Positions 19,138 to 28,302 of a stretch of DNA of 64,000 nt are shown here, in pieces. Source of the stretch: LMUY01 sp965198895 (GTDB lineage Bacteria > Pseudomonadota > Alphaproteobacteria > Acetobacterales > Acetobacteraceae); contig OZ240676.1 of the NCBI GenBank assembly GCA_965198895.1, positions 3,038,001 to 3,102,000 on the forward strand, in the 5' to 3' direction. The notes beneath the pieces are model-generated. The model had not been told where the DNA came from. It saw nothing but the letters and a program-made list of their open reading frames with translations, and searched no databases. Position 1 is the first letter of the stretch, and each line of letters opens with the position of its first letter. The position numbers were made by a program, and so were the translations under genes.

Positions 19138-19403
19138 ACGGGCAAGCCCGTGTCCGGATCGTAAAGTTCGTCCGTGTTGAAATCGAGGGAGTGACCGTTT
19201 TTCAGGATTTCCGCCCGCATCTCCGCCGCGATGGCCATCACGCGTTTGACCCGCTCCTGCGCGTCCTGCTTGCGTTCAAGCTCTGTCACCTTCTCCCGCA
19301 ACAGATCGGTCACGGCCGTGGTCCGGTTCTCTCCAGTCAACTCAGCCAAGCGCGTCGCCAACGCGTAGGCCTCGTCGCTCTTGATGTTCAGCTGCATACC
19401 CAT
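19134..19403 (-). CDS. vapB: VapB-family antitoxin
   Basis: 89 residues. MQLNIKSDEAYALATRLAELTG followed by ENRTTAVTDLLREKV is the ribbon-helix-helix DNA-binding start of the Rv0623/VapB type. A charged helix and a short acidic tail (DELYDPDTG) would wrap the toxin. Starts at 19403 or 19397 are both possible. It begins 9-15 bases after the glyQ stop. It should neutralise VapC and autoregulate; no separate promoter could be seen, since the space to glyQ is too small, unless one lies inside glyQ. Confidence 0.85.
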   Translation of the reverse strand: MGMQLNIKSDEAYALATRLAELTGENRTTAVTDLLREKVTELERKQDAQERVKRVMAIAAEMRAEILKNGHSLDFNTDELYDPDTGLPV

Positions 19404-19412
19404 GAAGGTAGA

Positions 19413-20297
19413 TTACTCCGCCGCCATGGTAGAAGCAACGGTTTCGCCTGCCAGCCAGCCCTCGCAGCAGCCCTTCGCCAGCGTCCGCACCCGGCCGATA
19501 TAGGCGGCGCGTTCCGTCACACTGATCACCCCGCGGGCGTCCAGCAGGTTGAACAGATGGCTGGCCTTGATGCACTGGTCGTAGGCCGGCAGCGACAGTT
19601 TTGCATCGAGCAACGCCCCACACTCCCGCTCCGCATCGGCGAAGTGGCGGGACAGCATGGTGGTGTCCGCATGGTCGAAATTATGCGCGCTGTATTCTTT
19701 CTCGGCCCTTAAGAACACGTCGCCATACGTCACCCCGGCCCCATTGAAGTCCAGGTCGTAGACCCGCTCCACGTCCTGAACATACATGGCCAGCCGCTCG
19801 AGCCCATACGTCATCTCGAACGACGGCGTGACCACCGGAATGCCGCCAACCTGCTGAAAATAGGTGAATTGCCCCACTTCCATGCCGTCGCACCACACCT
19901 CCCAGCCCAGGCCCCAGGCGCCCAGCGTCGGGCTCTCCCAATCGTCCTCGACGAAGCGGATGTCGTGGACCGCCGGGTCGAGCCCGATGGCGGCGTAGGA
20001 GGCGAGCATCAGCGCCTGCGCGGTGTCGGGCGCCGGCTTCATGATCACCTGGTATTGGTAATAGTGCTGCAGCCGGTTGGGGTTCTCGCCATACCGCCCG
20101 TCGCTGGGCCGGCGACTCGGCTGGACATAGGCGGCGCGCCACGCCTTCGGCCCCAGCGCGCGCAGCGTGGTGGCGGGGTGGAACGTGCCGGCCCCCATCT
20201 CCACATCGTAGGGCTGCAGGATGACGCAGCCCTGCTTGGCCCAGAAGGCATGCAGGCGGAGGATCAGGTCTTGGAACGAGGGTGCGGCCGGGCTCAT
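19413..20297 (-). CDS. glyQ: Glycine--tRNA ligase alpha subunit
   Basis: 294 residues from the ATG at 20297, the usual GlyQ length. FQDLILRLHAFWAKQGCVI, the class II motif PSRRPSDGRYGENPNRLQ and WGLGWEVWCDGMEVGQFTY are almost invariant in this subunit. It holds the active site for glycine activation and pairs with GlyS. A longer in-frame start at 20360 has no support. The gene is first in the minus-strand operon glyQ-vapB-vapC-glyS-ppdK, divergent from the CoA-binding gene at 20381. Confidence 0.97.
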   Translation of the reverse strand: MSPAAPSFQDLILRLHAFWAKQGCVILQPYDVEMGAGTFHPATTLRALGPKAWRAAYVQPSRRPSDGRYGENPNRLQHYYQYQVIMKPAPDTAQALMLASYAAIGLDPAVHDIRFVEDDWESPTLGAWGLGWEVWCDGMEVGQFTYFQQVGGIPVVTPSFEMTYGLERLAMYVQDVERVYDLDFNGAGVTYGDVFLRAEKEYSAHNFDHADTTMLSRHFADAERECGALLDAKLSLPAYDQCIKASHLFNLLDARGVISVTERAAYIGRVRTLAKGCCEGWLAGETVASTMAAE

Positions 20298-20380
20298 GGC
20301 GCCGCACCTTACGGAACCGGCGGGGCAGGGCAAGCGCCATTCCAGGCAACGCCGGGCCACCTCGAACGTTGGAGCCGATC

Positions 20381-20815
20381 ATGGCACTCGACGGTCTGGA
20401 TGACGCTGAAATCGCTCGCATACTGCGGGAAACGCGCCGCATCGCACTCGTTGGCGCCTCGAACAAGCCGGACCGCCCGTCGCATGGCGTGATGCGGTTC
20501 CTGCTCGCCCGTGGCTGGTCGGTGACGCCGGTCAATCCGGGGCTTGCCGGCCAAACGCTGCTCGGCCAGCCGGTCGTGGCATCGCTGGATGAGGCCGGCC
20601 CGCTCGACATGGTCGACATTTTCCGTGCATCGGACCAGGCAGGCGGGGTCGTGGACGACGCCATCCGGCTCGGCGCGAACAGCGTGTGGCTGCAACTCGG
20701 CGTCATCGACCACGACGCGGCGGCGCGGGCGCGGACCGCCGGTCTGAAGGTCGTGATGGACCGTTGTCCGGCCATCGAGGCCCCGCGCCTGGGTGCTTCG
20801 CCACCCCATCCTTGA
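20381..20815 (+). CDS. CoA-binding domain protein (YccU-like)
   Basis: 144 residues from the ATG at 20381 (GGAG eight bases upstream). RRIALVGASNKPDRPSHGV is the Rossmann start of the CoA_binding_2 family, followed by GWSVTPVNPG, DMVDIFRAS and VWLQLGVIDHDAAARA, then VVMDRCPAIE at the end. The single-domain family is cytoplasmic and of unclear function. It is divergent from glyQ; the 83-base gap must hold both promoters. Confidence 0.9.
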   Translation: MALDGLDDAEIARILRETRRIALVGASNKPDRPSHGVMRFLLARGWSVTPVNPGLAGQTLLGQPVVASLDEAGPLDMVDIFRASDQAGGVVDDAIRLGANSVWLQLGVIDHDAAARARTAGLKVVMDRCPAIEAPRLGASPPHP

Positions 20816-20879
20816 ACCCGTCACCCCACCGGGCCATGTCGGTCCCGGAACAGCGTCAACTCCTGTAAGGCACACAACG

Positions 20880-21731
20880 ATGACCAACGAGGAACGCGAC
20901 CTGATCGAGAAATTCGTCGCCCGGGTCGGCGGCGCGTCCAGCTCCGGTTTCGGCCAGAGCGTGCCCGCCACCCAACCTGGCATGGCGCCGATCGACCCCG
21001 AGGCCGACCGCTATATCGCGCAGCAGTTCCAGACCCACCCCGAGGCGCGCTACCGCATCACGCAGATGGCCGTGGTGCAGGAGGCCGCTTTGGCCGAAGC
21101 CGCCAACCGCATCCAGCGCCTGCAGGCGGAACTCGAGACGACCCGGCAGCAGGCCCAGCAACAGCAGTCTCAGCCAGCGGGGCGAAGCGGCGGCTTCCTG
21201 GGTGGATTGTTCGGCGGTAGCCAGTCCGCTCCTCCGCAGCCGGCGCAGAGCCCCTGGAACCAAGGCGCGCCGCCGCAGCAGCAGCAATATAGCCAGCCCT
21301 ATGCCCAGGCCGGCGCCGTACCTCCTCCACCCGGCGTGCAGCCCGGCATGTTCTCGCGCGGCGGGTCCGGCTTCCTCGGCTCCGCCCTCTCCACGGCGGC
21401 GGGTGTCGCCGGCGGAGTCGTGGCGGGCAACGTTCTGATGGACATGTTCTCGGGCCACGGCGGCGGTGGCGGATTTGGCGGTGGGTTCGGCGGCGGCGGC
21501 TTCGGTGGCGGAGGTGGCTTCGCCGGCGGCATGCCGGTGGAGGAGAACACCACGATCGTCAACAACTACGGCGATGCCGGCCAGCAGGGCGGCGGCGGTT
21601 GGGACAATGCGACACAGGGCGGCGCCGACCCGGCCTGGGACAACAGCGCCCAGGCCGATCTCGGCGGCGATCAGGGCGGCGGCTGGGACGACAATAGCGG
21701 TGGTGGCGGGTTCGACGACACGTCGATCTAA
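20880..21731 (+). CDS. DUF2076 family protein with Gly/Gln-rich tail
   Basis: 283 residues from the ATG at 20880. NEERDLIEKFVARVGG and the following ADRYIAQQFQTHPEARYRIT match DUF2076, which has a predicted coiled coil (IQRLQAELETTRQQAQQQQ). After it come Pro/Gln-rich linkers, one hydrophobic stretch near GVAGGVVAGNVLMDMF and a long Gly/Phe-rich, then Trp/Asp/Gly-rich tail of low complexity. Such proteins are thought to be membrane-associated; function unknown. Short tandem GGGFGG repeats make the tail prone to length change. Confidence 0.85.
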   Translation: MTNEERDLIEKFVARVGGASSSGFGQSVPATQPGMAPIDPEADRYIAQQFQTHPEARYRITQMAVVQEAALAEAANRIQRLQAELETTRQQAQQQQSQPAGRSGGFLGGLFGGSQSAPPQPAQSPWNQGAPPQQQQYSQPYAQAGAVPPPPGVQPGMFSRGGSGFLGSALSTAAGVAGGVVAGNVLMDMFSGHGGGGGFGGGFGGGGFGGGGGFAGGMPVEENTTIVNNYGDAGQQGGGGWDNATQGGADPAWDNSAQADLGGDQGGGWDDNSGGGGFDDTSI

Positions 21732-21746
21732 ACGCGTGACCTAGGC

Positions 21747-22199
21747 GTGTGGGCCGAGCACCTCGATCACGTCCGGCCGGAGTGGCTGGACGGCAACGGC
21801 CACATGAACCTCGCCTACTACGTCGTCGTTTTCGATCGCGGCACCGACGCCTGGCTTGATCTGGCGGGTCTCGGTGCCGCCTATCGGAATACCGGGCTGA
21901 GCGTATTCGCGGTCGAAACCCATACCATCTACCGGCGGGAAGTCGGCGAGGGCGCGGCCTTGCGCGTCCGGTCCCGCCTGGTATCCGGGGCGGGCAAGCG
22001 CATCCACCTCATGCACGAAATGACGTCCGGCGGGTCCGACGTCGCGCTGCAGGAGGTTCTTTTCCTCCATGTCGACCTGGCGACCCGGCGGCCCGTCGCC
22101 ATGGCGATCGACGCCGAAACCCGCGTCCGCGCGCTGGCTCCGCCAGCCGACTGGGATGCGCCCACTTGGTTGGGGCGCCGGGTCGGCGACCCGCGTTGA
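21747..22199 (+). CDS. Thioesterase (hotdog fold)
   Basis: 150 residues from a GTG at 21747, 15 bases after the DUF2076 gene. VRPEWLDGNGHMNLAYYVVV is the signature of 4-hydroxybenzoyl-CoA thioesterase-like hotdog proteins, with the following FAVETHTIYRREV strand and RIHLMHEM region. It should cleave acyl-CoA or acyl-ACP thioesters in the cytoplasm. Substrate unknown; the fold is clear and an alternative start is unlikely. Confidence 0.85.
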   Translation: MWAEHLDHVRPEWLDGNGHMNLAYYVVVFDRGTDAWLDLAGLGAAYRNTGLSVFAVETHTIYRREVGEGAALRVRSRLVSGAGKRIHLMHEMTSGGSDVALQEVLFLHVDLATRRPVAMAIDAETRVRALAPPADWDAPTWLGRRVGDPR

Positions 22200-22253
22200 C
22201 GATTCGGTAACCCTCCATCGTCATTCTCCAGGTCGAACGAGATCGAGTGCAAT

Positions 22254-23441
22254 ATGCCCGGCGCCCCGTCCACGATCGTCCGCCACATCGCAGCGGGCCC
22301 CCTGCTTGCCGCCGTGTCGGCGACGCTGTTCGCGGCGCTGGCGGCCGGCATTGCGTGGTTGAGCAATGCGGAGCCGGACGTCTGGATGGTGGGTGCGCTC
22401 GCCGCGGTCGTGGCGACGATCGCGATGGCGGCCCTGGTCTCGTGGGCGCTGTTGCCGCTGCACGAGGGACGCGAGCGCCCGAATGTGCCCGGCGTGATCG
22501 GTGCAGCGGTGGAACGCCTGTCGACCTACCAGCGCGCGGCGGCTGCCCTGCAGGCGAAGCTGACCGAAGTGGAACACAAACTCGCGGCCACGCGGCAACA
22601 GCTGGGGGAGGTGCAGGGCGGGCGGGATGCCTTGCAGCGGCAACTGGAGGACGAAGCGGCGGCTGTCAGCAGCATCGCCCTCGAGATGCAGGCCGCCACC
22701 CAGGACGTTACGAACAGCATGAACGTCGCCACGGCGGAGATGGCGTCGGTGCGGGGGGCTGCCGAACTGGCGGCCAAGGGCATTGGCGAGGTGGCGAGTG
22801 CATCGGAACAGCTCTCCTCCTCCATCAGCGAGATCGCCGTGCAGGTCGCCCGCAGCGCCGAAAGTGCCCGGCAGGCCGCGGAGGAGAGCAAGCGCACCGA
22901 CGCATCCGTGGAGGAGTTGGCTAACGCCGCCGGCCGGATCGGCGACGTGGTCCGCCTGATCGGCGACATCGCAGCGCAGACCAACCTGCTCGCGCTGAAC
23001 GCCACGATCGAGGCCGCCCGGGCCGGCGATGCGGGGCGGGGTTTCGCCGTGGTCGCCGGTGAGGTGAAAAGCCTGGCTGCCCAAACCGCCCGTGCGACCG
23101 AGGAGATCGGCGGCCAGATTGCGGCGATGCAGTCCGCGACCCAGGGCAGCATCGGCGCGATCCGCGCCATTTCGGGCCGGATCGAGGACATCAGCACCTT
23201 GGCCGCCCAGGTTGCCTGCGCCGTCGAGGAGCAGGGCGCCGCCACCGCCGAGATCGCCGGCAGCGTCCAGCGAGTCGCCCACGGCACCGGCACCGTGGCC
23301 GACGCGATCGGCCGCGCCGAGCAAGCCTCCGAGGTCGCCCGCACCGGCAGCGCCGCGATCACCCAGGCCGCCTCCACCCTGGCCGCCCGTCACCCCGTGG
23401 GATCACGACCCCTCGCACCGGTGCTCCCCGCCGCCGCCTGA
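22254..23441 (+). CDS. Methyl-accepting chemotaxis protein, no periplasmic sensor domain
   Basis: 395 residues. Two hydrophobic helices (about residues 12-38 and 45-68) separated by only a few residues leave almost no periplasmic loop. A coiled-coil linker (LQAKLTEVEHKLAATRQQL) precedes the receptor signalling domain, with the conserved tip IAAQTNLLALNATIEAARAG near residues 240-260 and GRGFAVVAGEVKSLA. It would signal through CheA/CheW. Because it has no external ligand domain, it more likely senses membrane, energy or cytoplasmic state. Confidence 0.9.
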   Translation: MPGAPSTIVRHIAAGPLLAAVSATLFAALAAGIAWLSNAEPDVWMVGALAAVVATIAMAALVSWALLPLHEGRERPNVPGVIGAAVERLSTYQRAAAALQAKLTEVEHKLAATRQQLGEVQGGRDALQRQLEDEAAAVSSIALEMQAATQDVTNSMNVATAEMASVRGAAELAAKGIGEVASASEQLSSSISEIAVQVARSAESARQAAEESKRTDASVEELANAAGRIGDVVRLIGDIAAQTNLLALNATIEAARAGDAGRGFAVVAGEVKSLAAQTARATEEIGGQIAAMQSATQGSIGAIRAISGRIEDISTLAAQVACAVEEQGAATAEIAGSVQRVAHGTGTVADAIGRAEQASEVARTGSAAITQAASTLAARHPVGSRPLAPVLPAAA

Positions 23442-23565
23442 CAACGCGTCTCCCCGCGGCGGGTCGGCCTTAGCCCCACAATCGTAAACCATCCCCCGGT
23501 TCCACATCTATCCACAGGCTGCGACGCGTGAAGCCGGCGTAGAACTCCGCTATGCTCCGCCGTCC

Positions 23566-25062
23566 ATGAACAGCATCGACACCCCCCTGCTCGGCCTCTC
23601 CCAGCGGCTGCCGCCGTCCAACACCCAGGCGGAGCAAGCCCTGCTCGGCGCTTTGCTCGCTAACAACAAGGCGTTCGAGCGGGTTGCCGAATTCCTCGCC
23701 CCCGAGCATTTCGCCGACCCGATCCACGGCCGGATCTTCGCGGCCATCCATCGCCGCATCAACAACGGCCAACTCGCCGACGCCATCACCCTGCGCCCGG
23801 AGTTCGAGCACACCGGCCTGCTGGATGAGGTCGGCGGCGCCGCGTATCTCAGCCAGTTGCTGACTGCCATGGTCGGCATCATCAACGCCGGCGAGTATGG
23901 CCGCGCCATCCACGATGCCTGGCTCCGCCGCGAGCTCATCGAGGTCGGCGAGGACGTCGTGAACAACGCGTTCGGCGCCGATCCCGAACTGGACGGCAAG
24001 CTGCAGGTGGAAGCAGCCGAGCAGCGCCTGTTCGAAATCGCCGACAAGGGCGCCAGCGGCGGCAGCGGCTTCGTCGTGTTCGAGAAGGCGCTGACCATCG
24101 CGATCCAGGGTGCGGAGCGCGCGTTCCACCGCCCGGGAGGCGTGTCCGGCCTCACGACCGGGCTGCGCGACCTGGACAAGAAAATGGGCGGCCTGCACCC
24201 GTCCGACCTGCTCATCATCGCCGGCCGGCCCGGCATGGGCAAATCGGCGCTGGCGACCAAGATCGCATTCGGCGCCGCCCGCTCGCTGCTGGCCGAGGCG
24301 CGGGCTGCGGACGGAGCGGACCAGGTGCCGAAGGGTTCGGTCGCGCTCTTTACGCTCGAAATGAGCGCTGAGCAGCTCGCCCTGCGCTTGTTGGCCGAGG
24401 AAGCGCGTGTGTCGGCCGACCGCATCCGCCGCGGCGAGATCGCCCAGCGCGATTTCGACCGCTTCGTGCAGGTCAGCCGCGAGATCGCCGGGCTGCCGCT
24501 GCATATCGACGAGACGCCGGGCATCTCCATCTCCGCCCTGCGCACCCGCTGCCGCCGGCTGAAACGGACCGCCGGGCTCAGCTTGGTGATCGTCGACTAC
24601 CTGCAGCTGATGCGCCCGTCCGCCGGCACCAAGCCGGAGAGCCGCGTGCTCGAGATCAGCCAGTTCACCCAGGGCCTGAAGGCGATCGCCAAGGAGCTGG
24701 CGGTGCCGGTGATTGCCCTGTCCCAGCTGTCCCGCGCGGTGGAGCAGCGGGAGGACAAGCGGCCCCAGCTGTCGGACCTGCGCGAATCGGGCACCATCGA
24801 GCAGGACGCGGATTGCGTAATGTTCGTCTACCGCGACGAATATTACCTGCAGCAGCGCGGCCCGAAGCAATCCCATTTCGAATCGGACGACAAGTTCAAT
24901 GCCGCCATGGACAAGTGGCAGCAGGACATGGAGCGGGTGCACAACCGCGCCGAACTGCTGATCGAAAAGCAGCGTCACGGCCCCACCGGAAAGATCGACC
25001 TGCTGTTCGAAGGCGAGTTCACCCGCTTCGCCGACCTGGACCTGGTGCACAGCGAACCATGA
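23566..25062 (+). CDS. dnaB: Replicative DNA helicase DnaB
   Basis: 498 residues. PPSNTQAEQALLGALLANN is the N-terminal domain, GRPGMGKSALATKIAF near residue 220 is Walker A, the Walker B region is SLVIVDYLQLM, and QLSDLRESGTIEQDADCVMF is the conserved arginine-finger region. The C-terminus KQRHGPTGKIDLLFEGEFTRF ends the RecA-like domain. It unwinds DNA ahead of the fork as a hexamer. It heads a series with alr, radA, cvpA and purF that is conserved in related bacteria. Confidence 0.98.
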   Translation: MNSIDTPLLGLSQRLPPSNTQAEQALLGALLANNKAFERVAEFLAPEHFADPIHGRIFAAIHRRINNGQLADAITLRPEFEHTGLLDEVGGAAYLSQLLTAMVGIINAGEYGRAIHDAWLRRELIEVGEDVVNNAFGADPELDGKLQVEAAEQRLFEIADKGASGGSGFVVFEKALTIAIQGAERAFHRPGGVSGLTTGLRDLDKKMGGLHPSDLLIIAGRPGMGKSALATKIAFGAARSLLAEARAADGADQVPKGSVALFTLEMSAEQLALRLLAEEARVSADRIRRGEIAQRDFDRFVQVSREIAGLPLHIDETPGISISALRTRCRRLKRTAGLSLVIVDYLQLMRPSAGTKPESRVLEISQFTQGLKAIAKELAVPVIALSQLSRAVEQREDKRPQLSDLRESGTIEQDADCVMFVYRDEYYLQQRGPKQSHFESDDKFNAAMDKWQQDMERVHNRAELLIEKQRHGPTGKIDLLFEGEFTRFADLDLVHSEP

Positions 25063-25142
25063 CCTCGGCATCCTTGCCGCTGTCTTGCGGTGCAGCCCTG
25101 CATTTATGCCGAGGCCATGGCCAAGAGCGCTGACCCAGCCGA

Positions 25143-25338
25143 TTACCGTCTTGCCAGGGCGGAGCAGCCTAAAGGTTCCACTTGCGTAGCAAGCGGAATG
25201 GCTGCGGAGGGTTGACCCTGGTATCCACGGGGTCCCGCAGACACCGGCTCCGCCTTGTTGCATGCGGCAGTGTCAAGTACTCGTCCGACGTCACCAGCCC
25301 AACCCCGTGGATGCCAGTGTCAAGCACTGGCATGACGA
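25143..25338. repeat. Dispersed intergenic repeat, copy 1 (with about 50-bp extra segment)
   Basis: The segment begins TTACCGTCTTGCCAGGGCG and includes GACCCTGGTATCCACGG, TGTTGCATGCG, CACCAGCCCAACCCCGTGG and CTGGCATGACG in that order. All recur in the same order at 39611-39756. This copy has an extra run between GGGCG and GACCCTGG. It lies in the 376-base gap between dnaB and the oxidoreductase gene, which holds no other gene that I can support. Confidence 0.85.
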
Positions 25339-25438
25339 TGGTGGACCACGCCCGGACCTGGAGGGATTTCGCCGCCGCTGACCGGAGGCGATGACCACCG
25401 CTGGCAACCCTGCTAGCCTGCCCCGAACGGAGGCCCAA

Positions 25439-26437
25439 GTGACCACAATCAATCGCCAGATCCTGCTTGCCGCGCGGCCGCAAACCGCTGTCGGCCTCGA
25501 ACATTTCAAGCTGGTCGAAACCCCGCTCGCCCCGCTCGAGGACGGCCAGGTGCGCGTGCGCAACCACTTTCTCTCGCTCGACCCCTACATGCGCGGGCGG
25601 ATGAGCGACGCGAAATCCTACGCCACGCCCCACCCGGTCGGCGCCGTGATGATCGGCGGCACCGTCGGCGAGGTGATCGAGAGCCGCAACCCGCGTTGGC
25701 AGCCCGGCGACAAGGTGGTGGGTTCGTTCGGCTGGCAGGAATACGGCACCAGCGACGGCAAGGGGCTGCAGAAGGTGGACGACAGCCGCGTCCCGCTCTC
25801 GGCTTATATCGGCCCGGTCGGGATGCCCGGCGTTACCGCCTGGTATGGCCTGAACCGCATCTGCGTCCCCAAGCCCGGCGAAACCGTGGCCGTCAGTGCC
25901 GCCAGCGGCGCCGTCGGAACCGTGGTGGGCCAACTGGCCAAGCGCCATGGCTGCCGGGTGGTGGGGATCGCCGGCGGGCCGGAGAAATGCCGCTTTCTGG
26001 TGGACGAGCTCGGCTTCGATGCCTGGGTCGACTACAAGGGCGGGCACTTGCTGGCCGACCTGCACGCCGCAGCCCCCGGCGGGATCGACGCGTATTTCGA
26101 CAATGTCGGCGGGCCCGTGCTGGACGCGGTCATGGAGTGCATGAACGCCTTCGGCCGCATCGCTGTCTGCGGCGCCATCTCCGGCTACGACGGCAACGCG
26201 CAACCGATGGCGAACCCGCGGTTGATCCTCAGCTCCCGGCTCAAGATCGAGGGCTTCATCGTCTCGGAACACCTCGATGACTGGCCCGCCGCGCTGAAGG
26301 AACTCGGCGAACTCGTCGGGTCCGGGCAGTTGAAATACCGCGAGAGCGTGGCGCAGGGCCTGGAGAACGCTCCCGAGGCCTTCCTCGGCATGCTGAAGGG
26401 CCGCAACTTCGGCAAGCAACTCGTCAAGCTGATCTAG
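25439..26437 (+). CDS. NADP-dependent MDR-family oxidoreductase (CurA/leukotriene B4 dehydrogenase-like)
   Basis: 332 residues from the GTG at 25439, which has a GGAGG seven bases upstream; an ATG at 25391 would add 16 residues. NHFLSLDPYMRGRMSD and GMPGVTAWYGL are signatures of the zinc-free MDR reductases. AASGAVGTVVGQLAKRHG is the NADPH-binding motif, and YFDNVGGPVLDAVM follows. These enzymes reduce alpha,beta-unsaturated ketones. The gene separates dnaB from alr and starts four bases before alr ends the gap, so it may be co-transcribed with alr. Confidence 0.88.
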   Translation: MTTINRQILLAARPQTAVGLEHFKLVETPLAPLEDGQVRVRNHFLSLDPYMRGRMSDAKSYATPHPVGAVMIGGTVGEVIESRNPRWQPGDKVVGSFGWQEYGTSDGKGLQKVDDSRVPLSAYIGPVGMPGVTAWYGLNRICVPKPGETVAVSAASGAVGTVVGQLAKRHGCRVVGIAGGPEKCRFLVDELGFDAWVDYKGGHLLADLHAAAPGGIDAYFDNVGGPVLDAVMECMNAFGRIAVCGAISGYDGNAQPMANPRLILSSRLKIEGFIVSEHLDDWPAALKELGELVGSGQLKYRESVAQGLENAPEAFLGMLKGRNFGKQLVKLI

Positions 26438-26440
26438 TCC

Positions 26441-27523
26441 GTGGAGCCCCGGTCGGTGGAGATCTGGCCCACGCAGCTCGTCATCGACCGAGGCGCGATC
26501 GTCGCGAACTGGCAGTCGCTGCAGCAGGCCGGCCCCACTGCAGCAGTGGTGAAGGCGGACGCTTACGGCCTGGGTGCCCGCGCCGTCGCCCCGGCGCTCT
26601 ACGCCGCCGGGTGCCGCCACTTCTTCACCGCCCACCCCGCCGAGGCGCTGGCCATTCGCGGCCTGTTGCGCGGCGCCATGATGGCCGTGCTGAATGGCCT
26701 GTGGCCCGGCATGGAGCGGGAGTTCGCTGCCAGCGACCTGACCCCGGTCCTCGGCACGCTGGACGAGATCCGCCGTTGGCAGGCCCAGGCCCGCGCCGCC
26801 GAGCGCCCGTTGCCGGCAATCCTGCATGTCGACACGGGCATGAACCGCCTCGGCCTGGACCCACGCGAACTGGCCATCCTCGCGGCGGACCACGGCCTGC
26901 TGAACGGGATCTACCTGCGCTACGTGATGACGCACCTCGTTTCCGCCGAATGCCCGGACGACCCGGTCAACGAGCTGCAGCGCCAGCGCTTTGCCGCCGC
27001 CTGCGACGTCTTGCCCCGCACCGCCCGTTCGTTGGCCAACTCGTCGGGCCTGTTCCTGGGCCCCGGTTTCGCCTCCGACCTCGCCCGGCCCGGCGCGGCG
27101 CTGTACGGCGTCAATCCTACGCCGGGCCGGCCCAATCCGCAGCGCCCGGTGGTGCAACTCCGCGCCCGGATCCTGCAAGTGCGCGACGTGCCCGTGGGCG
27201 ACGGCGTCGGCTATAACGGCCAGTGGGTTGCCAGCCGCCCCAGCCGGATCGCTACGGTTTCGGTGGGCTACGCGGACGGCTATCTCCGCTCGCTCAGCAA
27301 CCGCGCGCTCGGCTACTTTGACGGGCAACCGGTCCCGCTGGTAGGTCGCGTGTCCATGGACCTCTCCACCTTCGACGTGACGGACCTGCCCGGCCTGCAG
27401 CCCGGCAGTTGGCTCGACCTCATCGGCCCCGGCGGGGTGGACGCGCTGGCGGAGCAGGCGGGCACCAACGGCTACGAAATCCTGACCTCGCTCGGCACGC
27501 GTTACCCGCGCACCTACCTGTGA
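26441..27523 (+). CDS. alr: Alanine racemase
   Basis: 360 residues from a GTG at 26441. AAVVKADAYGLGA near residues 36-48 holds the PLP-binding Lys, LHVDTGMNRLGLD follows, and VGDGVGYNGQWVA holds the catalytic Tyr of the second domain. GRVSMDLSTFDVTDLP and GTNGYEILTSLGTRYPR are near the C-terminus. It makes D-alanine for peptidoglycan in the cytoplasm. The segment LRYVMTHLVSAECPDDP is the usual substrate loop. The stop overlaps the mlaE start (GTGA). Confidence 0.95.
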   Translation: MEPRSVEIWPTQLVIDRGAIVANWQSLQQAGPTAAVVKADAYGLGARAVAPALYAAGCRHFFTAHPAEALAIRGLLRGAMMAVLNGLWPGMEREFAASDLTPVLGTLDEIRRWQAQARAAERPLPAILHVDTGMNRLGLDPRELAILAADHGLLNGIYLRYVMTHLVSAECPDDPVNELQRQRFAAACDVLPRTARSLANSSGLFLGPGFASDLARPGAALYGVNPTPGRPNPQRPVVQLRARILQVRDVPVGDGVGYNGQWVASRPSRIATVSVGYADGYLRSLSNRALGYFDGQPVPLVGRVSMDLSTFDVTDLPGLQPGSWLDLIGPGGVDALAEQAGTNGYEILTSLGTRYPRTYL

Positions 27524-28302
27524 ACCCGCTCGCTTGGCTGGCGGCGCTCGGCCGTGGGGCGCTGGGCGTCTGCCGTACCGCCGGGTCGGTGACGGTGTTC
27601 GCGGCGGAGGGGCTGTCCCACATCGTGCGGCCGCCGCTGTACGGCCGCATGTTCGGCCGCGCGTTCACCGAGTTCGCCTATTTCAGCCTGCCCGTGGTGG
27701 CGCTGACGGCGATCTTCTCCGGCATGGTGATCGCGCTGCAATCGTTCACCGGCTTCTCCCGCTTCAATGCGGAAAGTGCGGTCGCCTCCATCGTGGTGCT
27801 GTCGGTGGTGCGCGAACTGGGCCCGGTGCTGGCCGGGCTGATGGTCGCCGGCCGGGTGGGCGCGGCGATGGCGGCCGAGATCGGCACCATGCGCGTCACC
27901 GACCAGATCGACGCGCTGGGCACGCTGTCCACCAACCCGATGAAATACCTGGTCGCCCCCCGGCTGCTGGCCGGCACGCTCGCCCTGCCGCTGCTGGTCG
28001 TGGTGGCGGACATCCTGGGCGTGCTCGGCGGCTATATTGTCGCAACGCTCAAGATCGGGCTCAACGCGCACTCGTACCTGAACAGCACGTTCGACTTCAT
28101 GACCACCGGGGACGTGGTGAGCGGCCTGGCGAAGGCGGCCGTATTCGGCTTCCTGATCGCGCTGATGGGCTGCTACCACGGCTACAACAGCCGCGGCGGC
28201 GCGCAGGGCGTCGGCGCCGCCACGACCTCGGCCGTGGTGGTCGCCTCCATCCTGATCCTGGCCGGCGACTACATGCTGACGGAACTGTTCTTTGCCCGCT
28301 GA
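27520..28302 (+). CDS. mlaE: MlaE-family lipid ABC transporter permease
   Basis: 260 residues from the GTG at 27520, which overlaps the alr stop. About five hydrophobic helices, with VVLSVVRELGPVLAGLMVAG and GAAMAAEIGTMRVTDQIDAL giving the MlaE signature, then GCYHGYNSRGGAQGVGAATT near the C-terminus. It should form the inner membrane part of a phospholipid transport system with MlaF. No MlaD or MlaC gene follows, so the substrate-binding parts must be elsewhere. Confidence 0.92.
   Translation: MNPLAWLAALGRGALGVCRTAGSVTVFAAEGLSHIVRPPLYGRMFGRAFTEFAYFSLPVVALTAIFSGMVIALQSFTGFSRFNAESAVASIVVLSVVRELGPVLAGLMVAGRVGAAMAAEIGTMRVTDQIDALGTLSTNPMKYLVAPRLLAGTLALPLLVVVADILGVLGGYIVATLKIGLNAHSYLNSTFDFMTTGDVVSGLAKAAVFGFLIALMGCYHGYNSRGGAQGVGAATTSAVVVASILILAGDYMLTELFFAR

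Noticed and set aside
25169..27328. 719-codon minus-strand frame opposite the oxidoreductase and alr
   Set aside because: Antisense shadow with biased composition; both plus-strand genes have all family motifs.
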